A stretch of DNA of 64,000 nucleotides, taken from NCBI GenBank assembly GCA_041651315.1, contig JBAZJM010000001.1, positions 1 to 64,000 on the forward strand, read 5' to 3'. Of this stretch, positions 47,692 to 57,000 are shown one piece after another (the first letter of the stretch is position 1; every line of letters starts with the position of its first letter). Source of the stretch: CAITYL01 sp041651315 (GTDB lineage Bacteria > Verrucomicrobiota > Lentisphaeria > Oligosphaerales > CAITYL01). The position numbers were made by a program, and so were the translations under genes. The notes below the pieces were generated by a model that did no database searches, was not told the DNA's origin, and worked only from the letters and a program-made list of their open reading frames with translations.

Positions 47692-49254
47692 ATGGCAAAA
47701 TCATATTCAGTCAATAAGGGACCGATTATCGGTCTCGTGGTTGTGGTGCTGGCCGTTGTTGGCCTCCTTTATGCTAGGAGTCACGGACTCTTACCGGAAG
47801 GAACCAAGGCACAAGATGTTTCTGGTTTGATGAGCGCCGATCGGGATGCATCTGCTGCACCTGGCTCCAACTCATCCGCGAATAAGTGCTTGGAGATCGG
47901 TGTTGTCACTTGGGGCGGTTATGTTGGTGGTCAGTACTGGAATCAAGGATTCAAAGATAATCCGAATTCTCGATTCCATCAGGATGGGATTTGTGTCAAT
48001 TTCCATCTAATGGATGATTTTGCAGCAAGTCGTGCAGCTTTTAAAGCTGGGAAGATGGACCTCATGTGGGTTACCATCGATGCATTCCCAACAGAATCCG
48101 GCGGTTTTGGGGAGCCAGTCGGGTTCCTTTTCCAGGCTGACTGGTCTCGTGGTGGTGATGCGATTGTATCAAGAGCAGGCATCAATTCAGCTGGTGACCT
48201 AGCTGGTAAAAAGATAGTGGTGGCTGAGGGAACCCCGAGCCATACTTTCTTGCTTTGGATGCTTGACATGGCCGGCATCTCTCTCATGGACGTCACCCTC
48301 GTTAAGGTGAATTCAGCAGCTGATGCTGCGCCTATCTTTAAATCGAATCAAGCAGACGCAGCGGTACTCTGGTCTCCTGACGATAAGAGCTGTGTCGATG
48401 CCGTTAAGAACTCCAAAATTCTGGTGAGCACCAAACAGGCAACACACATCATTGCCGATGGCTTCATGGTTAAGGAATCTACCTACAATAAACGTAGGGA
48501 TGAATTAACGAAGTTGGTCCGAGGTTGGTTGAAGGGTGCTGCTGAGATTAATGGATCTGATGCTATCAAGCTTCAGGCAGCAAAGATCCTATCCGAAGGT
48601 CTCGGTTCAACTACTGTTGACGACAGTTTGGCTGCCATCAATAACACGCGTCTTGCGACGTACGGTGATAACCTCGAATTTTTCGGTCTCGATAGTTCTT
48701 ACACAGGAGTCACTGGGGAGGCTCTTTATAAGAAGATGTCAGTCGTTTATGGTAAGCTAAATCTTGCCAAAAATCCTCCGCCATGGGAGAAGATTGCTCA
48801 TCCAGATTTCATCCAGAATTTGGGTCTTGAAAAAGAGACAGGCATGGCTCCTGAAAAGAAGGTTACTTTCACAGCTCCGACTTCGAAAACTGTGCAAGCT
48901 AAAGCTATCGCTAGTAAGCCTGTGAAAGTTTCTTTTGCAACTGGCGTGTCAACACTTGACGATAACGCAAAAAGCATCATAGACATGCTCTTTGTGGAAC
49001 AGGCAAAAGCTTTCCCGACTTCACGTATTCGTATTGAAGGCAATACTGATTCAACCGGTAGTGCTGAAAACAATCGTCGAATCAGTAAGGAACGAGCACA
49101 GGCTGTTGTAAGTTATCTGGTATCTCAACATCAAATGGATAAGAATCGATTTGTTGTTGTAGGCAACGGTCCTGACAAGCCTTTGTGCACTGAAGAAACA
49201 CCAGCTTGTTTCACCAAAAATCGTCGTACTGATTTTCAGATCTTGGAAAACTAA
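47692..49254 (+). CDS. ABC substrate-binding protein fused to OmpA domain
   Basis: 520 residues. N-terminal signal anchor (about 10-28) without a clear cleavage site; a type-II binding-protein fold of the NrtA/SsuA/TauA kind from about 65 to 370 (CLEIGVVTWGGYVGG, LAGKKIVVAEGTPSHTFLLWM, ADAAVLWSPDD). A C-terminal OmpA/MotB peptidoglycan-binding domain at about 400-515 (RIRIEGNTDSTGS, RAQAVVSYL, RRTDFQIL). It would be tethered to both inner membrane and cell wall. SD GAGG precedes it. Confidence 0.82.
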   Translation: MAKSYSVNKGPIIGLVVVVLAVVGLLYARSHGLLPEGTKAQDVSGLMSADRDASAAPGSNSSANKCLEIGVVTWGGYVGGQYWNQGFKDNPNSRFHQDGICVNFHLMDDFAASRAAFKAGKMDLMWVTIDAFPTESGGFGEPVGFLFQADWSRGGDAIVSRAGINSAGDLAGKKIVVAEGTPSHTFLLWMLDMAGISLMDVTLVKVNSAADAAPIFKSNQADAAVLWSPDDKSCVDAVKNSKILVSTKQATHIIADGFMVKESTYNKRRDELTKLVRGWLKGAAEINGSDAIKLQAAKILSEGLGSTTVDDSLAAINNTRLATYGDNLEFFGLDSSYTGVTGEALYKKMSVVYGKLNLAKNPPPWEKIAHPDFIQNLGLEKETGMAPEKKVTFTAPTSKTVQAKAIASKPVKVSFATGVSTLDDNAKSIIDMLFVEQAKAFPTSRIRIEGNTDSTGSAENNRRISKERAQAVVSYLVSQHQMDKNRFVVVGNGPDKPLCTEETPACFTKNRRTDFQILEN

Positions 49255-49258
49255 AATC

Positions 49259-50122
49259 ATGATCCTCCCTCTAATTGCTGGACTCGTTGTTTGCTTAGTT
49301 ATTACCGTGATAATGGCGTTATTGAATGCCGCCATACCACGTCTCTTTGAAATTAGAGGGAGTCTAAGCGAGAGAATGTCAATAACTCTTCAGGTCGTTG
49401 GCATTCTCTTGATCGTGGTAATCTGGTGGGGAATCTGTGCAACAGGACTTACGACCCCACAAATCTTGCCGTCGCCAATAACTGTTCTTAAGGTTTTTCC
49501 TGAATTACACTATCAGGATGCATTAATACTTAATCTTCTTTATTCTCTATTACTGAATTCTCTTGGTTATTTAGAAGCTATAGCCGTATGTCTACCGATC
49601 GGTTTTGTTATTGGAATGATCCCACTCTTTAGGGAGATGTTCAATAAAATCATTGATTCAACTAGATTTGTGCCATTAACAGCTGTCACATGTTTGTTTA
49701 TAGCTTGGTGTGGCATTGAAAATAATATGAAAGTTCAATTTTTGGCTTTCGGTATTATTGTTTACTTATTACCGGTTGTTATTCAAAGAGTCAGTGAAGT
49801 TCCTGAAGTTTATCAACAAACAGCTTTTACTTTAGGGGCTTCAAAATGGCAAATGTTTAAGACGGCTTTCTTCCCCTATGTTTTAGGAAGAGTTGTCCAA
49901 GACATTAGAGTCCTGGTTGCAATTTCTTGGACTTACATAATCATTGCTGAAATGTTGAATAATACTGGGGGCATTGGCGGGATCATTTACGTCGCAGGAA
50001 TACGTCAAGGACGAACCGATAAAATATTCGCACTTCTGTTTGTGATTGTAGTTATCGGATTTTGTCAGGACAAAATTTTTCAGTGGTTGGACAAAGTTGT
50101 CAACCCTTCCAAGTACGCCTGA
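49259..50122 (+). CDS. ABC transporter permease (SsuC/TauC type)
   Basis: 287 residues with about seven hydrophobic segments. The coupling EAA-loop reads EVYQQTAFTLGASKWQMFKTAFFPYV, in the right place before the last segments. LPSPITVL at the start of the core is typical of nitrate/sulfonate/taurine permeases. Works with the flanking binding protein and ATPase. Confidence 0.82.
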   Translation: MILPLIAGLVVCLVITVIMALLNAAIPRLFEIRGSLSERMSITLQVVGILLIVVIWWGICATGLTTPQILPSPITVLKVFPELHYQDALILNLLYSLLLNSLGYLEAIAVCLPIGFVIGMIPLFREMFNKIIDSTRFVPLTAVTCLFIAWCGIENNMKVQFLAFGIIVYLLPVVIQRVSEVPEVYQQTAFTLGASKWQMFKTAFFPYVLGRVVQDIRVLVAISWTYIIIAEMLNNTGGIGGIIYVAGIRQGRTDKIFALLFVIVVIGFCQDKIFQWLDKVVNPSKYA

Positions 50123-50128
50123 GGAAAT

Positions 50129-50932
50129 ATGCAAGCTGTAAAAATGGTTAATACGGAACTTCCTGACGTTTTAGAACTTAGGAATGTTCGTCAAGTTTAT
50201 AAAGACAAAAAAACCGGGAAAGAGAATACCGTTATTGATGATTTAAATCTCTTGATTGAAGACGCTCCCGGTAAAGGAGAATTTATCGTTGTTCTCGGTT
50301 CATCCGGATGTGGGAAAAGTCATATCCTTCGTTATATTAGTGGGATCCAGACTCCGACTTCTGGAGAAGTTCTTATCGGTGGTCGTCCACTTCAGCGTAG
50401 TGATCGTGTTGGAATGGTATTTCAAGCATACTCCTCGATGGAGCATTATACTGTTCTAGAAAATGTTGCTCTCGGTCTTCGTTATAGGGGAGTTTCGAAA
50501 AAAGAACGTGAAGCAAAAGCTATGGAAATGATCGTTAAGGTTGGTTTGGAAGGGCATGAACATAAATATGCCAAATACCCAAACCTTTCCGGCGGTCAAT
50601 TACAAAGAGTAGCTATCGCTCGAAGTCTTGCTTATGAAAGTAAAATTCTGCTCATGGATGAGCCTTTCGGTGCTTTAGACATCGAGACTCGTACTCAAAT
50701 GCAGGATCTTTTAGCTGATATTTGGTTGAGTATTACTCCAACCATCATAATGGTTACGCATGATATTGCTGAAGCTGTTTATCTAGGTGATACTATTTAC
50801 GTCATGAGACGTAATCCGGGAAATATTGCTAAAGATTTCAAGTCTCCTCTTCCTCTCGAACGGAATAGAAAAATGAAACGTAGCCCGGAGTTCATTCAGA
50901 CTGTTCATGAGATCGAAGATTTCATGGCTTGA
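50129..50932 (+). CDS. ABC transporter ATPase (SsuB/TauB type)
   Basis: 267 residues. Walker A LGSSGCGKSH, Q-loop VFQAYSSMEHYTV, signature LSGGQLQRVAIARSL, Walker B ILLMDEPFGALD and H-loop MVTHDIAEAV are all intact, so the pump should be active. GAGG SD. Completes an importer of the nitrate/sulfonate/taurine class; the actual ligand cannot be read from sequence. Confidence 0.86.
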   Translation: MQAVKMVNTELPDVLELRNVRQVYKDKKTGKENTVIDDLNLLIEDAPGKGEFIVVLGSSGCGKSHILRYISGIQTPTSGEVLIGGRPLQRSDRVGMVFQAYSSMEHYTVLENVALGLRYRGVSKKEREAKAMEMIVKVGLEGHEHKYAKYPNLSGGQLQRVAIARSLAYESKILLMDEPFGALDIETRTQMQDLLADIWLSITPTIIMVTHDIAEAVYLGDTIYVMRRNPGNIAKDFKSPLPLERNRKMKRSPEFIQTVHEIEDFMA

Positions 50933-50941
50933 AAGTCATTT

Positions 50942-51538
50942 ATGAACTTTGAAGTAACAATTACCGTAATTAAGTATAAAACTGATGAATCAGGTGAGGC
51001 CGTTGATACAGGAATGGTGCCTAGACGGAAAAAGTTTAGCGCATGTTATCAAGTCCCTTACTGGCTTTTAACTAATCGTAGTCTTGTTAGCCACGGTGAT
51101 ACGGAAGAAGAGGCTGTAGAAAAGCTAAAAGAGATGATAAAGGCTTTTCATGCAAGTATTCTTCTGACAAGCATGTCTGAACGTACCATAGAATTCGATG
51201 ATAATTCTATGGAGTTCATCGTTGAAACACCGCATCAAAAACCAGAAATTTGTCTCGATTGTTCTAAATGCAAATTCGTGAACGTTGAGGGTGCAAGATT
51301 CTGCGCTAGCTGTGGAGCAGAATTAATTGCAATGGAAAACGTTCCGATGGCAAAAATGCCAAATGTCGTTGATGTGGCGATAAAAAGAATCAGTGAAACA
51401 AATAGACTCGGAAATCGTGCTCTATTATTGACTACCATCATAGTCAGAATTAAAGAAATAGTCACTGATGACGGGGTTAGTCCGGAATCAATGACTGCAG
51501 AAATAAGACAGCTTTTAGTTGATCATGGATTCTTGTGA
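50942..51538 (+). CDS. hypothetical protein with central zinc ribbon
   Basis: 198 residues. A beta-rich N-terminal domain with a HicB-like look (TEEEAVEKLKEMIKAF), a zinc ribbon (CLDCSKCKFVNVEGARFCASCGAEL) in the middle and a helical C-terminus. GTGA overlap with the next gene. Function unknown. Confidence 0.62.
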   Translation: MNFEVTITVIKYKTDESGEAVDTGMVPRRKKFSACYQVPYWLLTNRSLVSHGDTEEEAVEKLKEMIKAFHASILLTSMSERTIEFDDNSMEFIVETPHQKPEICLDCSKCKFVNVEGARFCASCGAELIAMENVPMAKMPNVVDVAIKRISETNRLGNRALLLTTIIVRIKEIVTDDGVSPESMTAEIRQLLVDHGFL

Positions 51539-51726
51539 TTCCTAAAGGAAGACCCGTCGGATTCACTGAAGAGGATGAACAAGCTCTTCGTGCAGAGTTC
51601 ACTTTTGCCGGTAGTTGCGGCTGTGATGGTGCTTACGATGACGGCTGTCCATTCTGTAATAGCAAAAAATTCGATGAATGGTGGCTCAAACGTCGTCTCG
51701 AGAGATCAAAACTAAGGATTGTTTGA
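51535..51726 (+). CDS. small Cys protein
   Basis: 63 residues, GTG start overlapping the previous stop. CGCDGAYDDGCPFCNSKKFDEWW gives four Cys, then a basic helix. Overlaps the convergent gene by 15 bases. Confidence 0.55.
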   Translation: MIPKGRPVGFTEEDEQALRAEFTFAGSCGCDGAYDDGCPFCNSKKFDEWWLKRRLERSKLRIV

Positions 51727-52167
51727 ACGTCGTTTCAAATCTCTCAGTAAAGCCGTCATACCGAAATAAACAATGACGAATCCGGTTACCCAAAAGACTC
51801 CTTCTATATAAGGTCGTCCATAATCAGGGTTCTCTTTCTGGATAACTCCGACTGAAACTCTTGATTCATGAGCTTTGGTGATTATCTTCTTAATTCCGTC
51901 AGCTAGTCTTCCTTCATTGAAGTCTGAGTTTCCAGCTTTCATTATATTTTGCCAAGCTGACTTCGGTATATTAAGATTATCACCGAAATAAACGGATACT
52001 TCACTTGTAACTGAATTGATTTCTATCACAAGTGAATTTCTAACGTTAACTGCCTGATTCGAGTCAATGAATATTTCGACATCGAACGGCCAAGATTTAG
52101 CAGCTGTTATAAGAACAAGTTCATCGTCAGCTTGTATGATATCGGAGTTATCAACTATCTTTATCAC
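51712..52167 (-). CDS. tail-anchored membrane protein, TPM-like
   Basis: 151 residues, GTG start. An alpha/beta domain of about 110 residues (LVLITAAKSWPFDVEIFID, GRLADGIKKIITKAHESRVSVGVIQ) resembling TPM-domain proteins, then one transmembrane segment near the C-terminus (GVFWVTGFVIVYFGMTALL). Topology would leave the domain outside or inside the inner membrane; not decidable here. Confidence 0.55.
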   Translation of the reverse strand: MIKIVDNSDIIQADDELVLITAAKSWPFDVEIFIDSNQAVNVRNSLVIEINSVTSEVSVYFGDNLNIPKSAWQNIMKAGNSDFNEGRLADGIKKIITKAHESRVSVGVIQKENPDYGRPYIEGVFWVTGFVIVYFGMTALLRDLKRRSNNP

Positions 52168-52255
52168 ACTGGATGATATGAAGCTGTAATATTAATTTTC
52201 AGTGTTCCAGCATCATACGGTATGTTAGTGTAATTTTGTCGCATAGGAGAATTAC

Positions 52256-53533
52256 GTGATATCAAGATATTCTGATCCAGAAATGACTGAACTCTGGTCT
52301 GATGAATGGAGGTTGAATACTTGGTTCAACATAGAATATACCTTTCTTGAAACGATGGAAGAACTTGGCTGTGTGCCCGAAGGAACAGCTGAGCATATCA
52401 GACTAAATTGTATCCCTCTCGATTATAGACGAATTGCTGAACTTGAAGTCGAGACTCGTCATGAAGTTATTGCTTTCATCTTCCATCTCGAGGAGAAATC
52501 GGGTGATTTAGGAAGATGGATTCATTACGGGATGACTTCTTCTGATTTAGTTGACACAGCACTAGCCGTAATGTTGAAAAGAGCGACTTTCATATTAATC
52601 AATCGACTCGATAAGTTGTGTGCTGTGTTGTTCGGGCTTGTAAAAGAGTATGCGAATGTCCCGATGATCGGGCGAACTCATGGAATGCATGCCGAACCTT
52701 TAACACTCGGATTTGTTTTAGCGAGCCATCTTTGCGAATTGAAGAGGGGAATTGATCATCTCAAAATCGCTGAGAAACAAATTTCCGTCGGAAAAGCTTC
52801 CGGGGCTGTCGGTACTGGTTCCCATTTACATCAAGAATTTGAAAAAATTGCATTAGATAAACTCGGTCTCATTCCTGAAACGATTTCAACACAGGTTGTT
52901 GCACGGGATAGACACGCTTATTATTTTTCAATGCTCGCTCTTGTAGCGTCGGGACTTGAGAGGCTCGCTCTAAATGTTCGTCATTGGAGCAGAACTGAAG
53001 TCGGAGAAGCCGCTGAAGATTTTAAGCCAGGACAGGGCGGTTCTTCTGCAATGCCACATAAGAAGAATCCGATTTCTGCAGAAAATATCTGTGGAATTTC
53101 GCGTCTCATCCGAGCATACGTAGCACCATCATTTGAAAATATTCCACTTTGGCATGAAAGGGATATATCTCATTCATCAGTAGAGCGTGTTGCTTTTCCT
53201 GATGCAACTACCCTTCTTGCTTATATGATTGGAAGAACCGAAACCCTGATGAAGGGTATTCATTTTAATCTTGAAGGGATAAGTAGTAATATCATCATGA
53301 GTTCTGAACGTGCTAGAAGTGAGGATGTCCTTCTTGCATTAATAAGAGCTGGCATGAGTCGGCGCACTGCTTATTATCATATACAGCAGGCTACGAAAAA
53401 AGAATCGTTCCGTAAAGCGTTGAAAAACAACAAAGAGATCGTAGATCTTCTCAGTCAAGGCGGAATTGATGATTGTTTAGATTCAAATGTTGCATTCCAG
53501 AGCTGCGTGAGAATTATAGATAGTAAAATATAA
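52256..53533 (+). CDS. purB: adenylosuccinate lyase
   Basis: 425 residues, GTG start with AGGAG. HYGMTSSDLVDTA, RTHGMHAEPLTLG and the fumarase-superfamily signature GGSSAMPHKKNPISAEN are intact, and the length equals bacterial PurB. It releases fumarate from SAICAR and adenylosuccinate in purine synthesis. In phages with 2-aminoadenine DNA, a PurB step also completes dZMP synthesis. No PurA/PurZ-like gene is in this window. Confidence 0.9.
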   Translation: MISRYSDPEMTELWSDEWRLNTWFNIEYTFLETMEELGCVPEGTAEHIRLNCIPLDYRRIAELEVETRHEVIAFIFHLEEKSGDLGRWIHYGMTSSDLVDTALAVMLKRATFILINRLDKLCAVLFGLVKEYANVPMIGRTHGMHAEPLTLGFVLASHLCELKRGIDHLKIAEKQISVGKASGAVGTGSHLHQEFEKIALDKLGLIPETISTQVVARDRHAYYFSMLALVASGLERLALNVRHWSRTEVGEAAEDFKPGQGGSSAMPHKKNPISAENICGISRLIRAYVAPSFENIPLWHERDISHSSVERVAFPDATTLLAYMIGRTETLMKGIHFNLEGISSNIIMSSERARSEDVLLALIRAGMSRRTAYYHIQQATKKESFRKALKNNKEIVDLLSQGGIDDCLDSNVAFQSCVRIIDSKI

Positions 53534-53534
53534 T

Positions 53535-53834
53535 ATGAAATTAAACCACGACGCTGCAAAACGAGAAGCACTTCGAATTCAAGAAGAATACCCGAAGTTA
53601 ATTCAACCGAATAAAACAACCACTAATCTAGCTCTATGTTATCTTGATCTTCTTTCAAAAATGGGTAGTAGTGATACGCTAAAGCCTGAATTAGAAGAAG
53701 AGGATGATGAGGGTGGAAATTGTCAACACTGTGGTTTACCCTGTTTCGGATCCCGTTGTCTCACTTGTGTCGAAAAAATGAAAGTTAAGTACGGACTTGA
53801 CCCACGCGGGTGGCCTGACAGTGGACCCTGCTAG
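53535..53834 (+). CDS. hypothetical protein with zinc-ribbon-like Cys pairs
   Basis: 99 residues, ATG one base after purB. An N-terminal helical half, an acidic linker (ELEEEDDEGG), then CQHCGLPCFGSRCLTC. Probably co-transcribed with purB. Unknown function. Confidence 0.6.
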   Translation: MKLNHDAAKREALRIQEEYPKLIQPNKTTTNLALCYLDLLSKMGSSDTLKPELEEEDDEGGNCQHCGLPCFGSRCLTCVEKMKVKYGLDPRGWPDSGPC

Positions 53835-53849
53835 AAAAGTGATGAGTAT

Positions 53850-54485
53850 ATGATTATTTTCATTTGGCTGTTAAATTTCTTCATCTCAGTTCTCAATGCT
53901 TGGGGATGTGGTAAATCTTGGACTGAGACAAAAGCAGTCGGAAAATTTCCTCATCTTTTGAATTGGTGTGGTGCCATCATGTCAGCCATTGGCTTTACAT
54001 GGTGTTACATGCTGATCGCTGGATGGATTGGATATACCATCCCGTTTGATCATAAAGTTCACGGAGTTACTGTGAACTCCCCATATTTTAATGAGAAAGA
54101 TCTCTCATTCTTTTTTGATATGGGATATGTAATTCTGGTTGTTCCCCTGATTGGTTCGGGGATGGTCATCACGGTCAATTCTTGGTGTGTTGCGTGGCGT
54201 AGCCGGACATTCGGAGATTCTGCTGTTGCGGCATATAATACTTTCGCCATGTACGAAAATATATACTCGGCAGTTACAGAATCAGCTGGCGTATTCGGAA
54301 GAATCAACAGCTATTCTAAGTCTTCATCGAGTAGTAGTGATAGTGATGATAAAGAAAGCTGGATACTCATGCTAGTTTTAGCATGTTTTATTGGTGGAGT
54401 TCTTACCACCAAGTGGATAATCAAGAAAACTCAACTATCAACAGCATATGATCGAAGATACCAATACGAAACTTCTAAAATATAG
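53850..54485 (+). CDS. multi-pass membrane protein
   Basis: 211 residues with about four hydrophobic segments (3-18, 38-60, 85-108, 170-185) and a Ser/Asp-rich loop (SKSSSSSSDSDDKES). No family recognised. Confidence 0.6.
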   Translation: MIIFIWLLNFFISVLNAWGCGKSWTETKAVGKFPHLLNWCGAIMSAIGFTWCYMLIAGWIGYTIPFDHKVHGVTVNSPYFNEKDLSFFFDMGYVILVVPLIGSGMVITVNSWCVAWRSRTFGDSAVAAYNTFAMYENIYSAVTESAGVFGRINSYSKSSSSSSDSDDKESWILMLVLACFIGGVLTTKWIIKKTQLSTAYDRRYQYETSKI

Positions 54486-54492
54486 GTAAATA

Positions 54493-54762
54493 GTGCTGAA
54501 GGAAAAAAGAGACGAAGCTGCCGCGCTATTGGCAAAAGCAAAAGCCATTCATGCTAAAAGAAATAATCAGATGAATGGCGCTTATAAGGCGATTTGGGCT
54601 GCTGTAGGTATCGATGGGAATCATGCAACTGGAGATTTTGCATGCAATTGTTTCAAAGCAGCCCGTTCATCGACTAACAAATCCGGTAAAAGAGGTCATA
54701 GACCGATAACAGATGAAGACTGGGTTATGGCCATAGAAATGACAAAGACTCTTTCATCATAG
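54493..54762 (+). CDS. hypothetical helical protein
   Basis: 89 residues, GTG start, Ala/Lys-rich N-terminal helix, then FACNCFKAARSSTNKSGKRGHRPITDEDW. No motif recognised. Confidence 0.55.
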   Translation: MLKEKRDEAAALLAKAKAIHAKRNNQMNGAYKAIWAAVGIDGNHATGDFACNCFKAARSSTNKSGKRGHRPITDEDWVMAIEMTKTLSS

Positions 54763-54805
54763 ACTTGACTCAGTAAATCAACTATCCATACTCGTATTAG
54801 TGGGT

Positions 54806-55759
54806 ATGGAACAAGCCAAAGAAATCCAATCTGATGATGACAGAGCTCTTCGACCGAAGAGCCTCGCTAATTTCTTAGGCCAAGAAGCAGTCAAGCAGAA
54901 TCTCGCGATTTGTACGGCATCGGCTCTAGCTCGTGGTGAGTCACTCGATCACGTTCTACTCAGTGGCCCTCCTGGTCTCGGAAAGACTACATTAGCTGAG
55001 ATTCTCGCTAATGAGATGGGTGCTAAGTTAGTCGTATTGAATGCACCATCGATTAAATCAAAGGGTGAGATTGTATCGGTTTTAGTCAATCTCAGTCGTG
55101 GTGACATCCTGTTTATTGATGAGATCCACGCTCTTCATCCAAAGATTGCCGAGATCCTCTATCCGGCTCTTGAAGATTTTAAACTCGAAATTGTTGCGGC
55201 AAATCAAGCCGTCAAGATAAAACTCGAGCCTTTCACGATGATCGGTGCTACGACAAGCGCCGGTAAATTGCCTCGTCCTCTGCGTGATCGATTCGGCATC
55301 ATCTGTGAAATGCAGCCGTATTCTGAAGATGAATTGATCCAAATTATTTTTGGATCAGCTGATAAGCTTGGTCTTGAGTTAGAAGAGACTGGCGCTAGGG
55401 AGCTCGCACGCCGAAGTCGTGGAACTCCTCGTATTGCAAATCGTCTTCTCAGGCGGGTTAGGGACTATTCTCATTCGCTGAATTGTTCGGCGGATGACCG
55501 AGTAGTTAATATAACCTGCAATAATCTTGGTATAGATTCAGCTGGTCTCGACACTGCAAGTCAAAAGTATCTTCTTGCGCTCGTTGACCGTTCAACCCCG
55601 GTTGCCCTCAACACTCTCGTCTCGCTTCTCGGAGAGGCAAAGGATGTGGTTGAAGATATGATTGAACCTTATCTCATGTCCATCGGTTTCATCGAGAAGA
55701 CTCCGAAAGGTCGTATTGCAACATCAGCTGGTCGACAGCACCTGCGGTTGGAGCATTGA
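54806..55759 (+). CDS. ruvB: RuvB-like Holliday-junction branch-migration ATPase
   Basis: 317 residues. RPKSLANFLGQEAVKQNL, Walker A GPPGLGKTT, Walker B ILFIDEIHAL, sensor GATTSAGKLPRPLRDRFG with its Arg finger, and the C-terminal winged helix (MIEPYLMSIGFIEKTPKGRIAT) are all in RuvB order and length. An in-frame GTG at 54800 is an alternative start. No RuvA is seen; a RuvC-like resolvase is at 60593. Confidence 0.88.
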   Translation: MEQAKEIQSDDDRALRPKSLANFLGQEAVKQNLAICTASALARGESLDHVLLSGPPGLGKTTLAEILANEMGAKLVVLNAPSIKSKGEIVSVLVNLSRGDILFIDEIHALHPKIAEILYPALEDFKLEIVAANQAVKIKLEPFTMIGATTSAGKLPRPLRDRFGIICEMQPYSEDELIQIIFGSADKLGLELEETGARELARRSRGTPRIANRLLRRVRDYSHSLNCSADDRVVNITCNNLGIDSAGLDTASQKYLLALVDRSTPVALNTLVSLLGEAKDVVEDMIEPYLMSIGFIEKTPKGRIATSAGRQHLRLEH

Positions 55760-55787
55760 GATCCGGAAATCAATAATCTGAGTCAGT

Positions 55788-55889
55788 ATGACGTGGCGTG
55801 GACGTTCTAGGAGGGAGGTTCACGAACTCTCGTGGGAAGAGTTGGCTAAATATGCGAGGGATATATATGGGAAATGCTACTATTCATAG
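55788..55889 (+). CDS. small basic/helical protein
   Basis: 33 residues (MTWRGRSRREVHELSWEEL, then KYARDIYGKCYYS). Short, but its composition is protein-like, it fills the gap after ruvB, and its frame carries the SD-like GAGGG used by the gene at 55867, which it overlaps by 23 bases. Confidence 0.42.
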   Translation: MTWRGRSRREVHELSWEELAKYARDIYGKCYYS

Positions 55890-56154
55890 AATGCGTACTT
55901 TATCGGAGCGTGTATCGATTGCTGCTTGTTCTCGTATACTCGGACAAGTTGCAGAACCAGATAAACTGGTTCAATTGTGTTACAACTTCATCATCGATCC
56001 GAGTAAAGATAACGCTCATTCCATTTTAGAAGAAATAGGTAATGATACTTGGTTACTTACGTATCTTGAGCCTCCCTTCGAAAGGTGGTCGGGTATTCAT
56101 TTCGCTGATACTATCCCAATGAGTTCTGGGGAAAGACCTTCTAGGTTAGAATAG
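55867..56154 (+). CDS. hypothetical protein
   Basis: 95 residues from the ATG at 55867, which has GAGGG upstream; in-frame GTG 55798 is less likely. Helical N-terminus (RMRTLSERVSIAACSRIL), mixed C-terminus. Unknown. Confidence 0.58.
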   Translation: MGNATIHRMRTLSERVSIAACSRILGQVAEPDKLVQLCYNFIIDPSKDNAHSILEEIGNDTWLLTYLEPPFERWSGIHFADTIPMSSGERPSRLE

Positions 56155-56162
56155 GGGATAGT

Positions 56163-56753
56163 ATGAGCGGGGAAATACCAAAGGTTGCATGTTTTACAGG
56201 ACTGACTAACATCGTTCAAATTGGTGATATTTCAGTTCATATTCAGACTGAATATCTAAAAGAAAAAATGTTATTGATCACTGTCATTAATCGAAGTGGT
56301 CGATGCATTAATCGAACTGAGAGAAACTGCGCAGAGCATGTAGATAAACCAGATTTTTACGTTAAACTCGCCAAAGTTGCTCAGGCTCAACAGCATCTTG
56401 TTATGCGACGAGTGAACGAAATTTGGGCTGATTATTTGAAAAAACAATCGATTAGTCCACCCCCATCTTCATCAGACGTAACTGCTAAAAGAGTTACTTA
56501 CCTGTTGGATCTGGGACTTAGGGTTTACGATATTCCGAATCATGATGAATCAGTATCATCAGAATCAGCAAGAAATTTAGCTCGAACGATTTGGCTTGAA
56601 GCATTAGAATTGGATCCAGAAAATCGTTTGGTAAATGCTTGCCTCAGTGATTTGGATGATGGTATTCAGATGGTTCAAAAGATCCGTCGATCAAATCGAA
56701 TTCGACAAGCCGTGAGAGGCAATGAATTTCAATGTAAAACAAAGAATGCCTAG
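56163..56753 (+). CDS. hypothetical protein
   Basis: 196 residues. A beta-rich N-terminal 60 residues, then helical with a TPR-like end (ARTIWLEALELDPENRLVNACL). Overlaps the next gene by 32 bases. Confidence 0.6.
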   Translation: MSGEIPKVACFTGLTNIVQIGDISVHIQTEYLKEKMLLITVINRSGRCINRTERNCAEHVDKPDFYVKLAKVAQAQQHLVMRRVNEIWADYLKKQSISPPPSSSDVTAKRVTYLLDLGLRVYDIPNHDESVSSESARNLARTIWLEALELDPENRLVNACLSDLDDGIQMVQKIRRSNRIRQAVRGNEFQCKTKNA

Positions 56754-57000
56754 TTTAGACGAAGTCTTTATAATTGATGGAATCACTAGACGTCAAATTA
56801 TTGAAGATATAAGCGATCTTCTCGGAACGGAAATTAACCTAAATGATCCGTCAATAACTCGAGAGATGTGTGTCGAACTCGCTAATGAACTCGGCTGTAC
56901 TGACGAATCTCAAAGAGAAGAGAAATATAAGATCCTTTTAGGTCGTATCGCTAATGAATCTGGTGTACATTTAGAAGCCATGAGCCTTAAAGAAAAATGA
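56722..57000 (+). CDS. hypothetical helical protein
   Basis: 92 residues; ATG with AGAGG upstream, inside the end of the preceding gene. Helical and acidic (ITRRQIIEDISDLLGTEINL). ATGA overlap with the next gene. Confidence 0.58.
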   Translation: MNFNVKQRMPSLDEVFIIDGITRRQIIEDISDLLGTEINLNDPSITREMCVELANELGCTDESQREEKYKILLGRIANESGVHLEAMSLKEK

